Source: Beijerinckiaceae bacterium (GTDB lineage: Bacteria > Pseudomonadota > Alphaproteobacteria > Rhizobiales > Beijerinckiaceae). From it: a stretch of 52,345 nt of DNA. Both the position numbers and the translations under genes were made by a program. Position 1 is the stretch's first letter. The number at the start of each line of letters is the position of its first letter. Below the pieces are notes generated by a model. It was not told the origin of the DNA. It worked only from the letters and a program-made list of their open reading frames with translations, and ran no database searches. The stretch spans positions 1-52,345 of the forward strand of contig JAPJMW010000189.1 of assembly GCA_026461505.1 (NCBI GenBank), written 5' to 3'. Of this stretch, positions 37,414 through 44,409 are shown one piece after another.

Positions 37414-37718
37414 TATTTCGCCTCCTCATAGCCGCCTGCCTTGGCGAGTGCGGCTAAGCGCTCGTTAGGATAGTCAGCTTCAATTTTATCGGCCCAAGCC
37501 TGCGCCTCGGCTTCTAAATCATCGCCGACCGAAATGGGATCGGCACGACGCCAATCGGCCAAATAGCTATCCGTATCACGCGCGCCTGCCTTCATGGCAG
37601 CGGCATCAATCGATGTTACAAAGCGCTCTGGTAATTCCCGCTTTGCAGCCGTACGACCTTGTTTAACTATCACTTGCGCCGGAATATCGCGCCAATAAAC
37701 GATCGTGAGATTAGCCAT
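37413..37718 (-). CDS. PF13769 'virulence factor' family small protein
   Basis: The 101-residue protein (TIVYWRDIPAQVIVKQGR, then ELPERFVTSIDAAAMKAG, then SYLADWRR) matches the family that databases label virulence factor. No virulence role is implied here. In alphaproteobacterial betaine or methylamine clusters it recurs between DUF1638 and the MetV-like gene, so an accessory role in methyl transfer, corrinoid binding or complex assembly is more likely. It has no cysteine and is probably soluble. Spacing is 6 bp to DUF1638 and a 1-bp overlap to MetV. Confidence 0.82.
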   Translation of the reverse strand: MANLTIVYWRDIPAQVIVKQGRTAAKRELPERFVTSIDAAAMKAGARDTDSYLADWRRADPISVGDDLEAEAQAWADKIEADYPNERLAALAKAGGYEEAK

Positions 37719-37724
37719 AATAAT

Positions 37725-38366
37725 TCAGTTCCTCGCAAATAATTCGTTAGCGGAATGGGTGCGGCCTTTTCCCGTAACAAAGGTTTCGAGACCACCAAGG
37801 CCCGTGACCCGCATTTCAAAGTTTAGACCTAATCGTTCAGCTGCTTTTCGCGCCTTTCTTTCCAACGCAGCATCCGGAATTTGTGAGATATAAACCACCC
37901 GTTTGTAATGGCCGAAATAGGTACTCATCAATTGCGGATGACGATCAAGTCCAAGTCCTTGAATAATGAGCCGGTCAAAATGACGAACGAGATAATCGGT
38001 TAGAAAAAACGTCCCTATTTCTTCTTCCATTAGCGCGTCAAATTCACCCGGCTTTGAGTAAAAGGCATAGCAGTGATCGCCTTCGATCCGCTCAACGCCT
38101 TCTTCCTTCAAAACCGCATCCAGCATTCCACCTGTCCCACAATCGCCGTAAAGACAGAGAATACGATCATATTTACCGCGCGCTTTGCGGATTTTTCCAC
38201 GCACACCTTCTGGAATTTTTTCCGGACGATTATGCCAAATAGCAGGCAGGCAGGTGATATCTAGATGGTCGAGATGATTTAACCGCTTGGCTTCAAGCAA
38301 TTCTCGGGCAAGTGCGCCACAGGTAATCACAAGTGTCTTGGGAGGAAGCGGTACGGCATGGGCCAT
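37725..38366 (-). CDS. DUF1638 family protein
   Basis: The 213-residue soluble protein has LVITCGALARELLE at the start, LPAIWHNRPEKIPEGVRGKI, the cysteine pair in ILCLYGDCGTGGMLD, and HCYAFYSKPGEFDALMEEE. These Cys/His residues could bind a metal or corrinoid. DUF1638 genes travel with MttB-type methyltransferases and corrinoid proteins in bacteria and methanogens, but no biochemical role is known to me. GGGAGG lies 7 bases before the ATG. It is the first unknown gene after the corrinoid carrier, which suggests direct work on that protein. Confidence 0.87.
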   Translation of the reverse strand: MAHAVPLPPKTLVITCGALARELLEAKRLNHLDHLDITCLPAIWHNRPEKIPEGVRGKIRKARGKYDRILCLYGDCGTGGMLDAVLKEEGVERIEGDHCYAFYSKPGEFDALMEEEIGTFFLTDYLVRHFDRLIIQGLGLDRHPQLMSTYFGHYKRVVYISQIPDAALERKARKAAERLGLNFEMRVTGLGGLETFVTGKGRTHSANELFARN

Positions 38367-38414
38367 GAGGCATCCTCCCTTGGTGATAGAATGATCGATT
38401 AAACGGTTTCCCGA

Positions 38415-39104
38415 TTAAGCGCGGATCGTGCGTTGCGACAGCAAGGACTTGGCTGTTTCAACAGCTACCGCCGCATCACGGCAATAGGCGTCGGCGCCAA
38501 TGGCATCTGCGAAGGCTTCATTGAGCGGCGCACCACCAACGAGCACGAGATAGTCGTTGCGCATGCCCTTCTCCTTGAGCGTATCGATCACAACCTTCAT
38601 ATATGGCATTGTGGTCGTCAAAAGGGCGGACATCCCAAGAATGTCAGGCTTATGCTCTTCAATGGCTTCGAGATATTTCTCGACCGGATTGTTGATCCCG
38701 AGATCGATCACTTCGAAACCGGCACCTTCCATCATCATGCAGACAAGGTTTTTGCCGATATCGTGAATATCACCCTTCACGGTCCCGATGACCATCTTGC
38801 CGACCTTCGGAGCGCCCGTCTCGGCGAGAAGCGGACGCAATAGCTGCATCCCGGCCTTCATCGCATTAGCCGACATCAACACTTCCGGCACAAACAAGAT
38901 GCCGTCGCGGAAATCGACGCCGACAATACGCATGCCTTCAACCAGCGCCTTCGTTAGAATGTCGTAGGGAGTCCATTTGCGACCCAATAAAATATTGACG
39001 CCCTCGACGATTTCCTCGCCAAGACCATCATAGAGGTCATCATGCATCTGCTCGACGAGTTCGTCGTCGGAAAGCGTGTTCAGATCAAGATCGCCGTCGG
39101 ACAT
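38415..39104 (-). CDS. Corrinoid (B12-binding) methyl-carrier protein, MttC/MtbC-like
   Basis: This 229-residue protein carries the methyl group on cobalt between the MttB enzymes and the methyl-THF methyltransferase. Residues about 1-95 form the helical cap domain. The Rossmann-like B12 domain follows, with the base-off signature DIHDIGKNLV at 112-121 giving the lower ligand H114, then SALLTTTMPYM and a late GGAPLNEAFAD. AAGGGTGG precedes the ATG by 6 bases. It is the only corrinoid carrier in the window, so it probably serves both MttB proteins. A structured element lies 70 bases upstream. Confidence 0.95.
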   Translation of the reverse strand: MSDGDLDLNTLSDDELVEQMHDDLYDGLGEEIVEGVNILLGRKWTPYDILTKALVEGMRIVGVDFRDGILFVPEVLMSANAMKAGMQLLRPLLAETGAPKVGKMVIGTVKGDIHDIGKNLVCMMMEGAGFEVIDLGINNPVEKYLEAIEEHKPDILGMSALLTTTMPYMKVVIDTLKEKGMRNDYLVLVGGAPLNEAFADAIGADAYCRDAAVAVETAKSLLSQRTIRA

Positions 39105-39173
39105 GCGTTGCCACCCTTCAAAATTCGGTCAATTAAACCGCTTTACCGGATTAGAGCCCTTCCGTCGAGGTTT

Positions 39174-39212
39174 CTGTCGGATTTGGGACGTAGGATGCCC
39201 CATTTCCGACAG
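39174..39212 (-). promoter_or_regulatory. Stem-loop in the leader of the corrinoid-protein gene
   Basis: CTGTCGGA and TCCGACAG pair perfectly over 8 bp around an inner 3x3 bulge and a GGG/CCC stem. It lies between the flavoprotein stop and the corrinoid-gene start, with no T run after it on the minus strand, so it does not look like a simple terminator. It may set the high corrinoid-protein level or mark a processed leader. The 122-bp gap is too short for a cobalamin riboswitch. Confidence 0.45.
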
Positions 39213-39226
39213 CTCGACCGGAGCTT

Positions 39227-41737
39227 TTAAGCCCGGAGCTTCTCATTTTCCGGATCAAACGGCGATTCTGGAATAACCGTTACCCGGAAGGTTTTGCCAA
39301 GGATTACCACCTGAAGTTCCGTTCCGATCGCCGAAAATTCAGGTGCCACCATGCCTAGCGCCAAGGACTTACCGGTTCGCCAGCCAAATCCACCCGAGGT
39401 GCAGCGGCCAACAACTTTGTCGCCCTGATAGATCGGCTCCGAGCCACGGGCATCGCAATCCTCAACACCATGGACTTCCATCGTGACAAAATTGTTTTTG
39501 AAACCCTTTTGCTGCCAGGCCACCAGCGAATCGCGCCCGATAAAGTCACCTTTGTTCGGGTGCACAAAACGCTGCAGCCCTGATTCGAAGGCCGCATATT
39601 CAATCGACATTTCACGACCGACCAGGCGATAGGATTTTTCCAACGCCATCGACATCATCGCGCGGATACCAAAAGGACGGATGCCAAACTGAGCGCCCGC
39701 CTTCATCAGCAAGTCGAAAATATAGTTTTGCATTTCGATCGGATGGTGGAACTCATAGCCGAGCTCGCCCACGAAATTGACGCGCAGCACATCACATTGC
39801 GCCGCACCCACAGAGATCCGCTGACCCGAAAGCCATGGGAATGCTTCATTCGACAAATCCGCATCCGTTAAGGTCTGAAGCACTTCGCGCGATTTTGGAC
39901 CTGCCAATACAAGCACACCATATGCGGTCGTGATCGGTGTGAACTTCACCCTGCCATCGCTCGGCAATAGCTTTTTCAACGTGTCGTGATCGTGCCGCTC
40001 CAGTGCACCCGCCGAGACGAGGTAGAATACATCCGGCGCACTTTCATAAACCGTAAATTCCGCCCGCACCCCGCCATTCTTGGAGAGAAGATGCGTCAGT
40101 GCCACACGGCCCTGCTTTTTTGGAATGCGATTAGCGAGAATGGAATCAAGCCATGCCCGCGCGCCCGGACCCGACACGATGCATTTCGCAAAGGCCGACA
40201 TGTCCTGTAGACCGACACCGCTTGTGACCGCTTTGCACTCTTCACCCACAAACGGAAAATAGTTGGAGCGACGGAAGCTCCATTTTTCCTTAATCTTGCC
40301 ATCCTCTGCAGGAGGGGCGTGATTTTCGTTTGTCAAAACATCATCAACATTAAGCTCGGCGGCAGAAACTTCATAACCCGCTGGCGCGAACCAGTTTGGC
40401 CGCTCCCAGCCATAGACCGATCCGAACACGGCACCGAGCGCCTTCATCCGATCATAGCAAGGCGCCGTTTTTAAAGGCCGTGCCGCAACGCGTTCTTCAT
40501 CCGGAAAATGCGGCGTGAACACATTGGCATAGGCTTCTTCATTCTTTTGCTTCAAATAGCCGCGACCCGCATAAGGGCCGAAACGACGCGGATCGACGCC
40601 CATCATATCAACGGTGGATTCACCATCGACGATCCATTCCGCGAGCTGCCAACCTGCACCACCCGCAGCCGTCACACCAAAGCTATGACCTTCATTCAGC
40701 CAGACATTTGGCAAGTCCCAAGCGGGGCCAACAATCGGGTTGCCATCGGGCGTATAGGCAATAGCACCATTATAGACCTTCTTAACTCCCACTTCGCCGA
40801 ATGCGGGAACGCGTGCAATCGCCGCTTCAATATGCGGCGCAAGACGGTCCAAGTCTTCTTGGAACAATTCGTATTCCGAGTCTTTGGCAGGACCATCAAC
40901 ATAGCAAACCGGAGCACCCTTCTCGTAAGGACCGAGAATAAAACCGCCTGCTTCCTCACGAAGATACCATGACGAATCAGCCTCACGCAGAACGCCCATT
41001 TCAGGTAGTCCCTTCGCATGGCGCTCTTGCACCAAAGGATGCGGTTCGGTGACGATATATTGATGCTCGACGGGGATCACAGGAATATCGAGACCCAGCA
41101 TCTTGCCCGTCTGACGCGCAAAATTGCCTGAAGCCGAAACGATATGCTCGCAGGTGATATCGCCTTGATCGGTTTTCACCAGCCATTCGCCCGAGCGTGT
41201 CCTCTCAATGCCAATCACCGTCGTGTTGCGGTAAATTTCAGCACCGCGGTTACGCGCGCCTTTGGCGAAGGCCTGCGTCAAGTCGGCGGGCTGAATATAG
41301 CCATCATCCGGATGCTGGATGGCACCGAGCAAGCCGTCCGTTTCACAAAGCGGCCAGATTTCCTTGACCTGAGCCGGAGTTAAACGATTGACCTTAACGC
41401 CAATCGTTTCAGCCACACCCGCATAATACATAAACTCATCCCAACGCGTTTTAGTGCGCGCAAGACGAATATTCGACACTTTCTTGAAGCCGACCGATTG
41501 TCCGGTCTCGGCCTCAAGGCTGCCATAGAGATTGACCGAATATTTATGCAACTGGCCAACCGAATAGCTCATGTTAAACAAAGGCAAGAGGCCGGCGGCG
41601 TGCCACGTCGAACCCGAGGTCAGTTCTTTGCGCTCGATCAGGGCTACGTCCGTCCAGCCTTTCTTGACCAGATGATAAAGGGTTCCGACGCCGACAACGC
41701 CTCCGCCAATAACGACGACCCGTGCGGTTGATTTCAT
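39227..41737 (-). CDS. Dimethylglycine/sarcosine dehydrogenase-like flavoprotein (DAO plus GcvT domains)
   Basis: The 836-residue enzyme has an N-terminal FAD domain (VVVIGGGVVGVGTLYHL; covalent FAD expected on H46 in GSTWHAAGL) and a C-terminal GcvT-like folate domain (from about 470) with GVGLQDMSAFAK, NFVGELGYEFHHPIEMQNYI and a late GRCTSGGFGWRTGKSLALG. Such enzymes oxidise N-methyl groups of dimethylglycine or sarcosine and hand formaldehyde to THF as methylene-THF. AGGAG lies 8 bases before the ATG. It diverges from mttB, whose expected product would be dimethylglycine. Exact substrate is inferred from context. Confidence 0.9.
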   Translation of the reverse strand: MKSTARVVVIGGGVVGVGTLYHLVKKGWTDVALIERKELTSGSTWHAAGLLPLFNMSYSVGQLHKYSVNLYGSLEAETGQSVGFKKVSNIRLARTKTRWDEFMYYAGVAETIGVKVNRLTPAQVKEIWPLCETDGLLGAIQHPDDGYIQPADLTQAFAKGARNRGAEIYRNTTVIGIERTRSGEWLVKTDQGDITCEHIVSASGNFARQTGKMLGLDIPVIPVEHQYIVTEPHPLVQERHAKGLPEMGVLREADSSWYLREEAGGFILGPYEKGAPVCYVDGPAKDSEYELFQEDLDRLAPHIEAAIARVPAFGEVGVKKVYNGAIAYTPDGNPIVGPAWDLPNVWLNEGHSFGVTAAGGAGWQLAEWIVDGESTVDMMGVDPRRFGPYAGRGYLKQKNEEAYANVFTPHFPDEERVAARPLKTAPCYDRMKALGAVFGSVYGWERPNWFAPAGYEVSAAELNVDDVLTNENHAPPAEDGKIKEKWSFRRSNYFPFVGEECKAVTSGVGLQDMSAFAKCIVSGPGARAWLDSILANRIPKKQGRVALTHLLSKNGGVRAEFTVYESAPDVFYLVSAGALERHDHDTLKKLLPSDGRVKFTPITTAYGVLVLAGPKSREVLQTLTDADLSNEAFPWLSGQRISVGAAQCDVLRVNFVGELGYEFHHPIEMQNYIFDLLMKAGAQFGIRPFGIRAMMSMALEKSYRLVGREMSIEYAAFESGLQRFVHPNKGDFIGRDSLVAWQQKGFKNNFVTMEVHGVEDCDARGSEPIYQGDKVVGRCTSGGFGWRTGKSLALGMVAPEFSAIGTELQVVILGKTFRVTVIPESPFDPENEKLRA

Positions 41738-42042
41738 GGCGTATGCTCCTGATCGAAATAATAATGTAACTGGGCCGATAATGCCCTTCTTATCCTACCC
41801 CACCGTCCTAGATCATGCGACATCCTGCTACCGACATTTCGACGCCGGATGTTCCGCCGGCGTCACCTCGGCAACCGGATGATAAAAATTGGATTAGCTC
41901 ATGTCTAAAATGAACTTGCCTCATGGGACATGACGGTCTCCGGCAAGAAGTGACGCGAATAAAGCAGTCACGCGTGAATTGGGCGCTTAAAAATAGGAGG
42001 AGGCTCGCGACGCCGTGAGCAGGTTCGGTTGGGAGAATGGCG
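41738..42042. promoter_or_regulatory. 305-bp divergent control region of the betaine operons
   Basis: No gene lies here. It contains the perfect palindrome TCACGCGTGA (41968-41977), a related half AGTGACGCG just before it (GTGAC 41950-41954 and GTCAC 41967-41971 form an inverted pair), an inverted pair CATGTC/GACATG (41900-41905, 41927-41932), and CTTGCC/GGCAAG (41915-41920, 41942-41947). These lie 65-145 bp before mttB and suit operators of a betaine-responsive regulator. No regulator gene is adjacent, so it must act from elsewhere. Confidence 0.55.
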
Positions 42043-43587
42043 ATGAATGATACGACCCCAGAAGTGCACCATGAACGTCGTGGCCGCGAAGCGCGCCGGT
42101 CGGCTCGCGCTACGCGCGGCGGAGCCTCCATTCCCTACATCACCCGTAATAGCCCGCTCGTCGAATTCCTTTCTGAAGAAGCGATGCAGATCATCGAGCA
42201 TAATGCTGAAACGCTGCTCGAAGAGATCGGCATTGAGTTCCGCGACTACCCTAACGCATTGAAATTGCTAAAAGATGCGGGCTGCGACATTCAAGGCGAA
42301 CGCGTCCGTTTTCCACGCGGCTTGGCCAAAAAGCTCATTTCCACAGTACCGTCAGAATATACCCAACACGCACGTAATTCGACCCGTAATGTCCAGATTG
42401 GGGGTAAAAACACGGTTTTTGCCCCGGTTTACGGCTCACCCTTCGTGCACGATCTCGATAAAGGCCGCCGCTACGGCACGATCGAAGATTTCCAGAATTT
42501 TGTGAAGCTCGCTTATATGAGCCCGAATATGCACCATTCGGGTGGCACGGTATGCGAGCCGGTCGATTTACCCGTCAACAAGCGTCATTTGGAGATGGTT
42601 TACGCACATATGCGTTATTCCGATAAAGCCTATATGGGCTCGGTGACACATCCAGACCGCGCCCAGGATACGGTGAATATGTCGAAAATCCTCTTTGGAG
42701 AGGATTTCTTGCAAAACAACACGGTCTGCACATCGCTGATCAACGCGAACTCGCCGATGGTGTGGGACAATACGATGCTCGGTGCGGCGGAAGTCTATGC
42801 GCGCAACAACCAGGCTTGCATTATCACCCCGTTTATCTTGTCAGGCGCCATGAGCCCGGTGACGATTGCAGGCACTTTGACGCAGGTTTTGGCCGAAGTT
42901 TGGGCTGGAACCTCGTTTGTACAGCTGGTCCGCCCGGGCGCCCCTGTAATTTTCGGCACCTTTGTCTCAACACTATCAATGCAGTCGGGCGCTCCAACCT
43001 TCGGTACGCCAGAAGGTTCGCTTGCGATTTTTGGCGCGGCCCAGCTTGCCCGCCGCATGAAGATGCCATTCCGCACAGGTGGCTCGCTATGCGCCTCCAA
43101 ACTGCCGGACGCGCAAGCGGCCTATGAAAGCGCCAATACTTTAATGCCAACACTACTCGCAGGTACCAATTTCGTGCTCCATGCGGCAGGCTGGATGGAA
43201 GGAGGTCTGGCTTCGTCCTACGAAAAGCTTATTATGGATATGGACCAGCTCGGCGCCATGCATGTCCTCGCCAAGGGGATTGATATGAGCGAGAACGGCC
43301 AAGCCATGGAAGCCTTTCGTGAAGTGCCTCCCGGCGGCCATTTCTTAGGCTCCGCACATACGCAAGCTAATTTCGAGAACGCGTTCTACCGTTCCCCGGT
43401 CGCCGACAACAATTCGTTCGAGCAATGGGATGCGGAAGGCCGCAAGGATCACGCCCAGCGCGCCAACGCAATCTGGAAGCGTATGCTTACGGAATATGAA
43501 GCTCCAGCAATTGATCCGGGCGTTGATGAAGCGCTTCGCGACTATATCGAGCGCAAGAAAGCCTCCATGCCGGATGCAGCCTATTGA
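42043..43587 (+). CDS. MttB-family methyltransferase, non-pyrrolysine (probable glycine-betaine:corrinoid)
   Basis: The 514-residue protein belongs to the trimethylamine methyltransferase (MttB) superfamily. Hallmarks are LLEEIGIEFRDYPNALKLL, YGSPFVHDLDKGRRYGTIED, HHSGGTVCEPVDLPVN and GSLCASKLPDAQAAYESANT. The frame has no in-frame TAG, so it lacks pyrrolysine; such members (MtgB, MtpB, MtcB type) demethylate quaternary amines rather than trimethylamine. Divergence from the dimethylglycine-type dehydrogenase points to glycine betaine. The start at 42043 has GGGAG 7 bases upstream; the ATG 6 bases earlier is too close. Residues 11-27 form a basic Arg/Gly-rich tail. The closest paralogue is at 48197-49744. 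Confidence 0.92.
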   Translation: MNDTTPEVHHERRGREARRSARATRGGASIPYITRNSPLVEFLSEEAMQIIEHNAETLLEEIGIEFRDYPNALKLLKDAGCDIQGERVRFPRGLAKKLISTVPSEYTQHARNSTRNVQIGGKNTVFAPVYGSPFVHDLDKGRRYGTIEDFQNFVKLAYMSPNMHHSGGTVCEPVDLPVNKRHLEMVYAHMRYSDKAYMGSVTHPDRAQDTVNMSKILFGEDFLQNNTVCTSLINANSPMVWDNTMLGAAEVYARNNQACIITPFILSGAMSPVTIAGTLTQVLAEVWAGTSFVQLVRPGAPVIFGTFVSTLSMQSGAPTFGTPEGSLAIFGAAQLARRMKMPFRTGGSLCASKLPDAQAAYESANTLMPTLLAGTNFVLHAAGWMEGGLASSYEKLIMDMDQLGAMHVLAKGIDMSENGQAMEAFREVPPGGHFLGSAHTQANFENAFYRSPVADNNSFEQWDAEGRKDHAQRANAIWKRMLTEYEAPAIDPGVDEALRDYIERKKASMPDAAY

Positions 43588-43732
43588 GGAAATAGGCTGT
43601 TAGCGGCTTAACTCTCGCAATTGACGTTTGCTTCAGTTGTCACCTAAAGTCTTTCACCGAGAACGCTGAATCGTCTCGACGATTCCGGCTTTTGCCGGTT
43701 CTGGCGGGTCAGCAATGAGGTGAAGCGAGGAC

Positions 43733-44026
43733 ATGGCGAAGGCGGTTTCTCCGGCCATTACGCAGGCTTTAGGCCAACTCAGGAATGCGGTTACCGCACT
43801 TGAGGCCGTTGTGTCGCGCCGCGCGCAGGACGACCGTTCCATAGAAACGCTCAAGCGCGAACTTGCGGTGATGCAGGATGATCGCGCGCAAATTGCCCTT
43901 GATCTGGACGGTGCTTTAACAAAAGCGGCGCGTTTGGATGCCATTACCGGTGAATTAGGCCGCCGCGTTGACCGCGCAACCACACTTGTCCGTGAAGTCA
44001 TGGGCGATCTTGGGCAGCGGGAATAG
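43733..44026 (+). CDS. DUF4164 coiled-coil protein
   Basis: The 97-residue protein (AITQALGQLRNAVTALEAVV, then QDDRSIETLKRELAVMQDD) is predicted to be almost entirely helical and coiled-coil. It matches DUF4164, which in Alphaproteobacteria stands directly before zapA, as here (8 bp apart). A division-related role with ZapA is suggested by position alone. GAGG precedes the ATG by only 2 bases. The 145 bp after mttB hold two small hairpins at 43668-43698 (GAATCGTC/GACGATTC and CCGGC/GCCGG) without a T run. Confidence 0.85.
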   Translation: MAKAVSPAITQALGQLRNAVTALEAVVSRRAQDDRSIETLKRELAVMQDDRAQIALDLDGALTKAARLDAITGELGRRVDRATTLVREVMGDLGQRE

Positions 44027-44034
44027 GGGTCGGC

Positions 44035-44400
44035 ATGGGTCAGGTAACCGTCACTGTCGCCGATAAAATTTATCGTATTGCTTGCAATGACGGTCAGGAA
44101 GCGCATCTGATCCGTTTAGCCGCCGAGCTCGACAGTAAAATCAATGAGATGCGGGTGGCTTTCGGCGAGATTGGTGACAGCCGCCTCGTTGTGATGGCAG
44201 CCATTACCTTTATGGACGAGCGCGAAGAAATCAAAAATAAAGTAGCCGCCCTCACCGCTGATCTTGCAAGCCTTAAAGATGATCGGATGATGATCGAACA
44301 GGCGACCAGTAAAACCGAAGCTGAAATTGCCTCGGCCATTGCCAGCGCTGCTTCTCGCATCGAGGAAATTGCGACGCGTCTGGGTGGAACGGGCGATTAA
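44035..44400 (+). CDS. zapA: Cell division protein ZapA
   Basis: ZapA promotes bundling of FtsZ filaments at the division site. The 121-residue protein has the N-terminal fold (GQVTVTVADKIYRIACNDGQ, then HLIRLAAELDSKINEMR), a helix with SRLVVMAAITFMDEREE, and a C-terminal coiled coil from about residue 60. AGGGG lies 7 bases before the ATG. In most relatives DUF4164-zapA neighbours tkt. Here it is embedded in the betaine island, between mttB and the acyl-CoA synthetase, which suggests insertion or rearrangement around a core locus. Confidence 0.93.
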   Translation: MGQVTVTVADKIYRIACNDGQEAHLIRLAAELDSKINEMRVAFGEIGDSRLVVMAAITFMDEREEIKNKVAALTADLASLKDDRMMIEQATSKTEAEIASAIASAASRIEEIATRLGGTGD

Positions 44401-44409
44401 TCTAGCCCG

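Noticed and set aside
37413..37718. Virulence role for the PF13769 protein
   Set aside because: The name comes from the family label only. Gene context ties it to corrinoid methyl transfer.
39105..39226. Cobalamin riboswitch before the corrinoid-protein gene
   Set aside because: The gap is 122 bp, too short for the class, and no B12-box sequence is seen. Only a simple bulged stem-loop is present.
43654..44106. 150-residue minus-strand frame opposite DUF4164 and zapA
   Set aside because: Its Ser/Arg-rich translation has no recognisable motif, and the opposite strand carries two genes with family hallmarks and ribosome sites.
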